32,765 bases of DNA from Deltaproteobacteria bacterium (GTDB taxonomy: Bacteria > Bdellovibrionota_C > UBA2361 > JANWWW01), in NCBI GenBank assembly GCA_025055295.1, contig JANWWW010000012.1:1-32765 (forward strand), in the 5' to 3' direction. The notes beneath the pieces are model-generated. The model was not told the origin of the DNA. It saw nothing but the letters and a program-made list of their open reading frames with translations, and ran no database searches. Position numbers and translations under genes: made by a program. Below are positions 24,993 through 32,765 of this stretch, in pieces (the stretch's first letter is position 1; each line of letters opens with the position of its first letter).

Positions 24993-25919
24993 ATGAAACT
25001 AGGTCTAGTTGGAGCTGGTCAAATTGGAGGTGTAATAGCTTTGTTGGCCGCAATGGAAAGATTTGAAGAAATAGCTCTTTTCGATGTAGTCGAAGGTCTG
25101 GCTGAAGGCAAAGCCTTAGATATCAATCACGCAAGCAAAATTCTTGGGTCGTCGTCTATCATAGTAGGAGGCTCTTCACCCGAAATTTTATCGGGCAGTG
25201 ATATAGTCGTCGTAACAGCTGGCGTCGCTCGGAAGCCCGGGATGTCAAGAGACGACCTTCTTAAGATTAATGCAAATATCGTGGCAGATGTAGCGAAGCA
25301 TCTCAAGTCATATTGCAAAAATGCCAAGGTGATAGTCGTCACCAATCCTCTGGACTCTATGACTTGGTTTTTAATAAAAAAAACAGGATTTGAGCCACAG
25401 AGAGTCATTGGTATGGCAGGAATCTTGGACTCATCAAGGTTTGCATTCCACTTGGCTGAGAAATTGAACATTGCCCCCGCATGTGTAACAGCTACAGTTT
25501 TAGGAGGTCATGGTGACGATATGGTGCCAATTGAAGCTACCGCCACTGTCGAAGGCATTCCAATAACTTATTTTCTGAATGACGACACAATAAATCAAAT
25601 AAAAGAGAGAGTAAGGTTTTCAGGCGGAGAGATAGTAAATTTTCTTAAAACAGGTTCCGCTTTTTTCTCGCCAGCTGCGAGCGTGCTGGTTATGGTTAGG
25701 GCTATTTCCAATAACGAAAGAAGATTGGTTACCGCCAGTTGTTATTTGCGTGGAGAGTATGCTTTGTCAGACTTGTGTTTTGGAGTGCCATGTATTCTGG
25801 GAAAAAACGGGGTAGAAAAAATTGTCGAAATTGAATTAACCGAAAATCAAAAAAATCTTTTAGAAAAGTCAGCCCAAAGGGTGAGAGAGTTAAACCAAAT
25901 TCTTAAAGATAATCTATGA
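24993..25919 (+). CDS. mdh: malate dehydrogenase, LDH-like type
   Basis: NAD-dependent oxidation of malate to oxaloacetate in the TCA cycle. The 308-aa product has the dinucleotide motif GLVGAGQIGG (about 4-13) and Asp at the end of the second strand (ALFDV), which selects NAD. The substrate loop ARKPGMSRDDLL carries R-x5-R, VTNPLDSM is present, and the catalytic His lies in LGGHGDD. The loop and length match the lactate-dehydrogenase-like MDHs rather than E. coli MDH; lactate dehydrogenase is excluded by Arg in the active-site loop where LDH has Gln. The stop overlaps the sdhC start (ATGA), so the four genes form an operon. No ribosome binding site: the ATG follows TATAAT by 13 nt. Confidence 0.95.
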   Translation: MKLGLVGAGQIGGVIALLAAMERFEEIALFDVVEGLAEGKALDINHASKILGSSSIIVGGSSPEILSGSDIVVVTAGVARKPGMSRDDLLKINANIVADVAKHLKSYCKNAKVIVVTNPLDSMTWFLIKKTGFEPQRVIGMAGILDSSRFAFHLAEKLNIAPACVTATVLGGHGDDMVPIEATATVEGIPITYFLNDDTINQIKERVRFSGGEIVNFLKTGSAFFSPAASVLVMVRAISNNERRLVTASCYLRGEYALSDLCFGVPCILGKNGVEKIVEIELTENQKNLLEKSAQRVRELNQILKDNL

Positions 25920-26566
25920 ATATAGTTTTTCTTAAACTGATATCGGCAATTTCGGGGTTTTTCTTGTTTGTATTTCTGATCTTGCACGCGCTTGGAAACC
26001 TCAAATATTTTCAGGGTCAGGAAAAATTTGACTCATACGCAATTTTTCTTAGAAGCTTTGGAGAAGAATTTTTAGGTCATGCAACCGCTCTTTGGATTTT
26101 CAGACTGTCTTTGATGGCAGCTTTTGTTACTCACATTTTCTCTACGATAATTCTTTGGCGTATAAATTCAAAAGCTAGGCCGTCCTACGAAGGTCAGATT
26201 TGGTACCGCTCGGCGACCGTAAGTTCGAGGTACATGGTCTTTCTTGGGTTAGTTGTTTTTGCTTTTGTAGTATTTCACCTTCTTCATTTAACATTTGGAT
26301 TTATTCACCCGCCAGGTTTTGAACATTTAAAAGTTTTTAATAACGTGACCATAAGTTTTAGCCAACTAACTTATTTAATCATATACCTGATTGGCGTAAC
26401 CGCAGCTACTTTTCATGTCTCTCACGGTTTTTGGAGCGCGTTCGCAAGCCTTGGAGCCAGTTACAATATTGTATTAAGCGCTCGAAAAGTGGCTAGATAC
26501 GCGGCTCTAGTCATCTGGTTGATGTTTATGTCAGTTCCTTTTTACATTTATTTATTTAAGTCATGA
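25916..26566 (+). CDS. sdhC: succinate dehydrogenase cytochrome b558 subunit
   Basis: The membrane anchor that carries heme and passes electrons from SdhB to quinone. The 216-aa product has five hydrophobic helices (about 7-27, 57-80, 107-130, 150-168, 194-213), as in single-anchor, di-heme enzymes of the B. subtilis/W. succinogenes type. Histidines suited to be the four axial ligands are H24, H73, H121 or H124, and H167 or H170. Such di-heme enzymes can work with menaquinone as well as in fumarate reduction, so the direction of the reaction is not settled by sequence. ATGA overlaps join it to mdh upstream and sdhA downstream. Confidence 0.92.
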   Translation: MNIVFLKLISAISGFFLFVFLILHALGNLKYFQGQEKFDSYAIFLRSFGEEFLGHATALWIFRLSLMAAFVTHIFSTIILWRINSKARPSYEGQIWYRSATVSSRYMVFLGLVVFAFVVFHLLHLTFGFIHPPGFEHLKVFNNVTISFSQLTYLIIYLIGVTAATFHVSHGFWSAFASLGASYNIVLSARKVARYAALVIWLMFMSVPFYIYLFKS

Positions 26567-28470
26567 TTCCAAGCGCTAACATTCCTCCCGGATCAATCGA
26601 TAAGAAGTGGTCAAATTTCAAGAGTTCATGTGAACTAGTTGCGCCTGCCAACAGGAGGAAGTTTAGAATTTTGGTCGTAGGCACAGGTCTTGCGGGAGCG
26701 TCTGCAGCCTCAGCCCTTGGCGAACAAGGATACGAAGTTTTAGTGTTTACTTACCATGACACTCCAAGAAGAGCTCACAGCATTGCTGCCCAGGGAGGCA
26801 TTAACGCAGCAAAAAACTATAGAAACGATGGAGATAGTGTTTTTCGGCTTTTCGCCGAAACCCTAAAAGGAGGGGATTTCAGGTCTCGGGAAGCAAATGT
26901 TTACCGATTGGCCGAAATATCCGTTCAAATAATTGATCATTGTGTAGCACTCGGAGTGCCCTTTGCGAGGGATTATGGAGGATACCTTGATACAAGGAGT
27001 TTTGGTGGGACAAGAGTTGCCAGAACCTTTTATGCTCGAGGGCAAACAGGTCAGCAGCTTTTACTTGCTTGTTACTCGTCGTTACTAAGACAGGTTGATT
27101 TAGGTAACGTAAAGATATTCCCTAACCACGAAATGTTGGATTTGGTCGTGGTTGACAACCGAGCAGTTGGTTTGATTGTAAGAAATCTACTAAATGGCTC
27201 GATACATAGGATTAAAGGTGATTGCGTGATTTTGGCAACTGGGGGATACTCAAACGTGTATTATTTGTCAACCAATGCGCGCAAAAGCAATGCCAGCGCT
27301 ATTGTAAGGGCTTTTAAAAGGGGAGCTGGCTTTGCCAACCCTTGTTTCACTCAGATTCATCCGACGTGCATACCCGCCACATCCGAACATCAATCAAAAC
27401 TCACGTTAATGTCAGAGTCTTTAAGAAACGATGGAAGGGTGTGGGTGCCAAGAAACCAAGAAGATAAATCGAAAGATCCTCGCCTAATTCCGGAGAAAGA
27501 TCGTTTTTATTATTTAGAACAATGGTACCCCTCTTATGGCAACTTAACCCCAAGAGACATTGCCAGCAGAGCTGCCAAAAAGGTGTGCGACGAAGGACTA
27601 GGAGTAGGACCAATGGGGCTAGGTGTTTATTTGGATTTCGCGGATGCAATTAAGCGCCTTGGCAAAGACACTATTGCAGAGCGTTATGGCAATTTATTCG
27701 AAATGTATCAGTCAATAACGGGGGAAAATCCTTGGGAAGTACCAATGCGCATTTATCCGGGACCACACTACACGATGGGTGGATTGTGGGTGGATTACAA
27801 TTTGATGAGCACAGTTTCAGGTCTTTTTGTAATAGGTGAGGCAAATTTTTCGGATCATGGCGCAAATAGGTTGGGTGCGAGCGCGCTCATGCAAGGGTTA
27901 GCAGATGGTTTTTTTATAATTCCCTACTCGGTACCTCATTTTTTGGCTACCAATGGCAAGAATAAAATTTCAGAAGATAGTCCTGAATTTATAGTCGCAG
28001 AAAAAGCTGTTTCTGAAAGGATTAAGCGTGTTTTATCATACCAAGGCAACCATGCCGTCTCTGAAATTCACAGGAGGTTGGGAAAGATTTTATGGGATAA
28101 GTGTGGTATGTCTCGCAGTCATGCGGGTTTAACTAATGCCTTATCGGAAGTGAAAGAATTGGCAGAAGCGCTTCCGAAGCTTATCAGAGTAATTGATGAA
28201 GGAGAAGGGTTAAATTACGCGCTTGAACATGCTTTGCGACTTGAAGACTTTGTTAAACTTGGGGAGCTTATGATTTTGGATGCTCTTGAAAGAAAAGAAA
28301 GTTGTGGGGGGCATTTTCGAGAGGAATTTCAATCTGAAGACGGCGAAGCGGCCAGGAACGATGAGGAGTTTGCGCATGTATCCGTCTGGTTCAACCAAAA
28401 CGGCTTGAGGCTTGAAACTGAAAAACTCACTTTTGAATATGTAAAACCTACTATTCGTAGTTACAAGTAA
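26563..28470 (+). CDS. sdhA: succinate dehydrogenase/fumarate reductase flavoprotein subunit
   Basis: The catalytic subunit, oxidising succinate to fumarate with covalently bound FAD. It is 635 aa, typical of the type B enzymes. The Rossmann motif [12 protein letters not shown] is at 38-49. The His that binds FAD covalently is H72 in [30 protein letters not shown] (the active-site Arg) and [13 protein letters not shown] follow in the usual order, then [25 protein letters not shown]. The capping domain and C-terminal helical domain are complete. The start overlaps the sdhC stop by ATGA; sdhB begins 6 nt after the stop. Confidence 0.97.
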   Translation: MIPSANIPPGSIDKKWSNFKSSCELVAPANRRKFRILVVGTGLAGASAASALGEQGYEVLVFTYHDTPRRAHSIAAQGGINAAKNYRNDGDSVFRLFAETLKGGDFRSREANVYRLAEISVQIIDHCVALGVPFARDYGGYLDTRSFGGTRVARTFYARGQTGQQLLLACYSSLLRQVDLGNVKIFPNHEMLDLVVVDNRAVGLIVRNLLNGSIHRIKGDCVILATGGYSNVYYLSTNARKSNASAIVRAFKRGAGFANPCFTQIHPTCIPATSEHQSKLTLMSESLRNDGRVWVPRNQEDKSKDPRLIPEKDRFYYLEQWYPSYGNLTPRDIASRAAKKVCDEGLGVGPMGLGVYLDFADAIKRLGKDTIAERYGNLFEMYQSITGENPWEVPMRIYPGPHYTMGGLWVDYNLMSTVSGLFVIGEANFSDHGANRLGASALMQGLADGFFIIPYSVPHFLATNGKNKISEDSPEFIVAEKAVSERIKRVLSYQGNHAVSEIHRRLGKILWDKCGMSRSHAGLTNALSEVKELAEALPKLIRVIDEGEGLNYALEHALRLEDFVKLGELMILDALERKESCGGHFREEFQSEDGEAARNDEEFAHVSVWFNQNGLRLETEKLTFEYVKPTIRSYK

Positions 28471-28476
28471 CAGATT

Positions 28477-29205
28477 ATGAAAATCTACTTGAAAATCTGG
28501 CGTCAAAAAAATTACTCAGAGCCGGGTTTTTTTGAAGACTTTTGCCTTGATGAGGTAAGCTCGGATCTAAGCTTGTTGGAAGCTTTGGATCTTCTTAACG
28601 AGCGATTGACTAGAGAATCTCGCAGGCCGATTAGCTTTGACTCCGACTGTAGAGAGGGCATTTGTGGCACCTGCGGCTTTCTGATAAACGGTAGGCCCCA
28701 TGGAGGCTTTGAAGGTCTCACTACTTGTCAGGTTTATTTGAGAAAATTTAAAAATGAAGACACCTTAGTTCTCGAACCATTTCGAGGAGGGCCTTTTAGA
28801 ATCATCACAGATCTGGTGGTTGATCGGTCAAAGTTTGATGAAATCATTACCGCGGGAGGCTACATTTCAGCTTCGGTGGGTCAGGCCCCTGAAGCTAACT
28901 CGATCCTTGTTCCGAAAGAAATCGCTGAAGAGGCTTTTGATGCAGCAGCCTGTATAGGCTGTGGGGCCTGTGTAGCGGCGTGCCCGAATGGAAGCGCAAT
29001 GCTTTTTACGTCTGCAAAAATATACCATTTGAATAAGCTCCCTCAAGGACGTCCCGAAGCAAAAAAAAGAGCTTCAAGAATGATTTCAAAAATGATTGAA
29101 TCTGGTTTCGGCGCATGCTCACTTCACGGGGAATGCGAAACCGTTTGCCCTAAAAAAATCAGCTTAAAAGTGATTAATTTTGCTCTCCGTGAAGCCAGAA
29201 GATAG
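28477..29205 (+). CDS. sdhB: succinate dehydrogenase/fumarate reductase iron-sulfur subunit
   Basis: Carries electrons from the flavin to the heme subunit by three clusters. The 242-aa product has the plant-ferredoxin [2Fe-2S] site C58, C63, C66, C84 (CREGICGTC ... LTTC). The second domain has CIGCGACVAACP (C159, C162, C165, C169) and CSLHGECETVCP (C214, C220, C224), giving one [4Fe-4S] (C159, C162, C165, C224) and one [3Fe-4S] (C169, C214, C220). All ligands are present. It is the last gene of the mdh-sdhCAB operon; a short hairpin GGCTTT-ttgaa-AAAGCC near 29301-29317 follows but has no T-run. Confidence 0.97.
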   Translation: MKIYLKIWRQKNYSEPGFFEDFCLDEVSSDLSLLEALDLLNERLTRESRRPISFDSDCREGICGTCGFLINGRPHGGFEGLTTCQVYLRKFKNEDTLVLEPFRGGPFRIITDLVVDRSKFDEIITAGGYISASVGQAPEANSILVPKEIAEEAFDAAACIGCGACVAACPNGSAMLFTSAKIYHLNKLPQGRPEAKKRASRMISKMIESGFGACSLHGECETVCPKKISLKVINFALREARR

Positions 29206-29800
29206 ACAGTAAGATCGCCACTTTTGCGAAAACCAAAAAAAAATTCTAGATGTTTATTAACTCGAGAAAAAGCGTTTTGACAAGGGATTGGACCCTTAGA
29301 GGCTTTTTGAAAAAGCCGTCCTTCGCTTTGAAATAGAACAAGCAAAATTGACAAATTTGCTAATTTTGAGTTTCAAAGACACTGGCTAGTTGGACCACTT
29401 TTTTGCGTTACGATATAACATTCTTACGCATCTCAAGAAGCTGGGTTAATCCGAAGCAAGAGATAATCTTAGATAAAGCTGCCTCATCGTTTCTAATTTG
29501 AACAAGCTGTTTGCCGACTGTCTTAACCGAGTGTTACGATTTCTTTAGCTTTTTTCATCATGCCCATTTGTTACCAAAAGAGTTGTTCTAGATATCTAAA
29601 TTTCTTGGGAGCACGAAGTAAGATACAAAATCTGTATACTCCATCTATCCCTGTAATGACCGAAATACTGGGTTCTAAAAAAGATCTATCAAGGAGCTAC
29701 AACCAAGCGGTTTAAGACGCTTGTGAAGTATCTTGGGCTCTTAACTGGCTTTTTTTCCGCATGTTTGGGTTATAACAGAATTTTGACTTTAGCTTTTTGT
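29206..29800. other. intergenic between the convergent sdhB and gcvP genes
   Basis: 595 bp without a convincing frame or RNA gene. Two weak hairpins occur: GGCTTT/AAAGCC near 29301-29317 and CAAAATT/AATTTTG near 29343-29368. Neither is followed by a good T-tract. Frames here are fragments or shadows of the flanking genes. Confidence 0.5.
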
Positions 29801-32467
29801 CTAACCTGTACCCAAGCAACTACAGATTAAGTCCCTATCGCCTTTGGCCTCGTCAAGTCTTTTTATTGGACTTACAAACCTACCCTTCAAAAGATTTGGA
29901 AAAGCAATTTGCGGCTCATACTCGTAGTTCCAACCTTCAACAAGCTCATAAATTGCGTGAGGAGAGTTCTTTACAGGGTTATAGATTTTACCTTCAAACT
30001 CACGCATTTCTTTTTTTATCGATATCAGAGCTTGAGCAAAATTTTCTAATTCTTCCAAAGGTTCCGTTTCCGTTGGTTCAATCATCAAGCTATTTGCAAC
30101 CGGCCAGTGAACGGTTGGGGGATGAAAGCCGTAGTCAATAATTCGCTTTGCAAAATCTATGATAGTGTATCCTATTTTTTCTAGCTCAGGGATACCCAGA
30201 ATGAATTCATGAGCTACAAAACCATTTTCGTTTTCCGCAAAAACTTTGAAATCATCCTTGAGCAAATTCTTCAAAAAATTTGCGTTAAAAATTGCTTTTG
30301 AGGAAACCTTTTTCAGACCATCAGTACCGAGACGTTTTATGTACATGTAGCTAATAATTAAGGCGCCTGCGTTACCCCAAGGGCTTGAATTCGTGTAAAG
30401 GGTACGATCTAAGTTATCTGAGTCAAACCAATCTAGCGGGAAAAATTCCGAAAAATCGTTTGAAGCGCAAAAACATCCGGCTCCTGGACCGCCACCTCCG
30501 TGTGGAATACCGAAAGTCTTATGCATATTGAGATGGCACATATCAAAACCTAGTTCTCTAGGCTTTAGCCACCCTACGAATGCGTTGAAGTTAGCTCCGT
30601 CTAAATAACTAAACGCGCCAAACTGATGTATCGCCTCATTAACCTCAACGATCCGAGGGTCGAATACCCCATAAGTTGAGGGATATGTAATCATAACGCA
30701 TGCGACGTGTACTCCTAACTTCTTTCGAAGATCTTCTAAATCGATTCCTCCGTTTTGCGAGGCTTTAACATAAACAACATTAAAACCGGCCATGATAGCC
30801 GAAGCCGGGTTTGTTCCATGAGCCGACTCAGGGATCAAAACTGTGTCTCTTTTTTCGTTTCTAGAGTAAAAATACTTTCTAACCGTCAGAAGCGCACATA
30901 ATTCTGCCTGAGCGCCAGAGTTTGGATGGAATGATATTAGTTCAAAGCCCGTTAAAATACGCATCATATCTTTTAACTCCTCAAGAAGTCGCTTAAATCC
31001 GCACAAGGTATGCTTTGGTTGAAAAGGATGGATGTTGGAGGTTCGCCGGTGGTTGAAAAAAATTAGTGTCTCGGTCCTGTTTAATTTCATAGTGCAAGAA
31101 CCAAGAGGTATCATTCCGTCTAAATGAGAGTAGTCCTTCTTTGCCAGCCGGTTTAAGTATCTTTCAAACTCTAGTTCGTTATCGAAATAAGGTATTAGAT
31201 CTGGCCAATCAATATTTATCTCCGCTAAACTATTGTCAATTTTTCTGGGAATGTTTAGACAATAATAGAGTCTATTGACTTCCTCTTCAGTTAGAAATTC
31301 GTTAAAGGATAGCCTTATTTTCTCTAAGCCCAGATCAAAGAAATAGACATTCTCTTGAAGCAATCTTTCTTTCAATTCATTTCTCAGGTGAATCGTCACA
31401 GTGTCAAAAACCTTGGATGAAAGAACAGGATAATGACACGCGTTGAAAAAATTGCGAGCATGATTGATTGTTTTTGCAATCCTTAGTCCAAGACCTTTTT
31501 TGCCTTCCAACATCAAATTTGCAGTCACCAAGATTGCAGCCAGTGTTTGAGAGGTGCAAATATTACTCGTAGCTTTTTCTTTCCTTATATGTTGTTCTCT
31601 CGTTTGAAGAGCTAATTTAAAACCTGATTTTCCTTTAGCATCTAACGTCTTAGTGACGATGCGACCCGGCACAAACCTTAACAACTCGCCTTTTGCGGTA
31701 AAAAAAGCGGGGTAGGGACCGCCAATCCACATAGGACAACCCAATCTTTGAGCCGAGCCTACGATGATATCTAAGCCAATTTTTCTGATCCTCGGGGCGT
31801 TATAGATCAAAAAAAAGGGATCAATAATTCCAATTCCTTTTAAGCCTTGACGGCTAAGCGACAAAAACAATTCATCATCATCGATCCAATTTCCTGTTAG
31901 ATCGGGCAAAGACACAACATAGCAAAAACACTCATTTGCCTTGTTTAAATCATCTTCAATTTCAAAAGTATGAAGTCGATTTCCGATAACACTTAAAACA
32001 GAGCTAAAAGGCTTGTTAACCAATAAAAATTTGGACGATTTAGTTTTTGTCGCATTGTGCACTGCTCTGATTGCATCACATACAGCGCTTCCAACGTCTA
32101 ACATGCTGGCAACTGAAACGTCGTGCTGTGTGTAAAAACGGAAAAACTCCTGAAACAACCACAGTAGTTCCAATCTTCCCTGGGAAATCTCAGCTTGATA
32201 TGGGGTGTATGGAGAGTACCATGCTGGATTTTTTAATATCAAAGCCTCAACGACAGGTTTTATCGAAAATGGGTAATATCCTTCACCTGCTAAGCATAAG
32301 CCAATTTTGTTCATAGCAAGATACTTACTTATGTGCTCGCTAAGTTGATCAAACTCACAAGATCCAAGGTTTTCAAAGTTGTGAAATTCCTTAACGCAAG
32401 TGGCATTTTTCATTAGTTCATTTAAATTGAAAAAATTGTAATTAAATTCACAACTTTCCTGTGCCAT
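29801..32467 (-). CDS. gcvP: glycine dehydrogenase (decarboxylating), P protein
   Basis: The PLP-dependent first enzyme of the glycine cleavage system: it decarboxylates glycine and passes the aminomethyl group to lipoylated H protein. At 888 aa this is the single-chain form, holding both the N-terminal (gcvPA-like) and C-terminal (gcvPB-like) halves, but it is shorter than the usual about 950. The PLP lysine is near residue 650 in NMHKTFGIPHGGGGPGAG; SHLDGMIPLGSCTMKLN, ESAHGTNPASA and the N-terminal GYYPFSIKPVVE are also typical. Start ATG 32467 has GGAG 9 nt upstream and a TATAAA -10 box (complement of 32491-32496). gcvT, gcvH and lpd are not nearby. Confidence 0.95.
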   Translation of the reverse strand: MAQESCEFNYNFFNLNELMKNATCVKEFHNFENLGSCEFDQLSEHISKYLAMNKIGLCLAGEGYYPFSIKPVVEALILKNPAWYSPYTPYQAEISQGRLELLWLFQEFFRFYTQHDVSVASMLDVGSAVCDAIRAVHNATKTKSSKFLLVNKPFSSVLSVIGNRLHTFEIEDDLNKANECFCYVVSLPDLTGNWIDDDELFLSLSRQGLKGIGIIDPFFLIYNAPRIRKIGLDIIVGSAQRLGCPMWIGGPYPAFFTAKGELLRFVPGRIVTKTLDAKGKSGFKLALQTREQHIRKEKATSNICTSQTLAAILVTANLMLEGKKGLGLRIAKTINHARNFFNACHYPVLSSKVFDTVTIHLRNELKERLLQENVYFFDLGLEKIRLSFNEFLTEEEVNRLYYCLNIPRKIDNSLAEINIDWPDLIPYFDNELEFERYLNRLAKKDYSHLDGMIPLGSCTMKLNRTETLIFFNHRRTSNIHPFQPKHTLCGFKRLLEELKDMMRILTGFELISFHPNSGAQAELCALLTVRKYFYSRNEKRDTVLIPESAHGTNPASAIMAGFNVVYVKASQNGGIDLEDLRKKLGVHVACVMITYPSTYGVFDPRIVEVNEAIHQFGAFSYLDGANFNAFVGWLKPRELGFDMCHLNMHKTFGIPHGGGGPGAGCFCASNDFSEFFPLDWFDSDNLDRTLYTNSSPWGNAGALIISYMYIKRLGTDGLKKVSSKAIFNANFLKNLLKDDFKVFAENENGFVAHEFILGIPELEKIGYTIIDFAKRIIDYGFHPPTVHWPVANSLMIEPTETEPLEELENFAQALISIKKEMREFEGKIYNPVKNSPHAIYELVEGWNYEYEPQIAFPNLLKGRFVSPIKRLDEAKGDRDLICSCLGTG

Positions 32468-32765
32468 TTTGCAAAACTCCAGCGATTCTATTTATAAACT
32501 ACTAATTCCAAGATATAAAATACTCTGCCTTATTTTGAAAAAACAGCTTTATCGATTACTCTAAAGTTTCCGTAAGAGTTCTTCAAAGCAGAAAAAGTAA
32601 CCCGTTTTAGGTATGTTAAAAAATCAATTTTTCATAAAAATTGCTAACAGCTCTCTTCACAAAAAACCTCAAATTTTTTTTAGTTGCATGCAGGAAACAA
32701 ACCAATTTTAATACTTAGTTAAAATTTAAGGTTTGCCAAAAATTTGTCCTATCCGATGCTATTGG

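Noticed and set aside
1-32765. CRISPR arrays, tRNA or rRNA genes, insertion sequences
   Set aside because: I looked for regularly spaced repeats, T-loop GTTCGAA-type motifs and terminal inverted repeats with transposase frames and found none by eye.

Overview
The window looks like chromosomal DNA from a low-GC (by eye roughly 35-40 % GC) Gram-negative bacterium. Evidence is a lipobox-bearing CsgG-family lipoprotein, TadE/TadG-like pilus proteins, a bacterial type A RNase P RNA and a b558-type (single anchor subunit) succinate dehydrogenase. Coding density is low: many gaps are 300-1300 bp. The isoleucyl-tRNA synthetase is of the long, eukaryote-like kind. I cannot place the organism more exactly; a deltaproteobacterium-like lineage is only a guess.

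Layout. 1-2051: the 3' part of an unrecognised gene, a possible frame-disrupted tail and small hypotheticals. 2325-2714 (-): rnpB, divergent from an acyl-CoA dehydrogenase (2763-3923) across a 48-bp promoter gap. 4277-5335: a helical-repeat hypothetical. 6032-7294 (-): speD-speE, preceded by a structured leader of about 280 nt with two long hairpins, each followed by a terminator-like hairpin. 7715-10590 (-): a tandem pair of paralogous unknown proteins; one carries a two-helix membrane insertion and the other is split by a -1 frame change at a run of eight T. 11008-15827 (+): rplK without its usual ribosomal neighbours, a GT4 glycosyltransferase and ileS. 15828-17150: gene-free. 17151-22835 (-): three overlapping genes for TadE-like pseudopilins and a 1424-residue TadG/vWA-like protein, with a CgeB-like glycosyltransferase and a CsgG-family lipoprotein upstream on the same strand. 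24993-29205 (+): an mdh-sdhCAB TCA-cycle operon with ATGA overlaps. 29801-32467 (-): gcvP.

How they work together. mdh and sdhCAB carry out two adjoining segments of the TCA cycle (succinate to fumarate, malate to oxaloacetate). speD and speE make spermidine from decarboxylated S-adenosylmethionine and putrescine. The Tad-like, CsgG-like and glycosyltransferase genes suggest a cell-surface appendage or adhesin system whose motor genes lie elsewhere. Several start codons (rplK, ileS, mdh, the CsgG-like gene) lie only 7-13 nt after a -10-like box and lack a Shine-Dalgarno sequence, suggesting leaderless or nearly leaderless mRNAs, whereas speD, speE, gcvP and the acyl-CoA dehydrogenase have clear ribosome binding sites.

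Most interesting: (1) the tandem hairpin/terminator leader of speD, a candidate undescribed attenuator or riboswitch; (2) the paralogous gene pair, in which protein similarity runs straight through the T8 frame junction; (3) the giant vWA protein whose MIDAS motif and second metal-site strand are about 830 residues apart.
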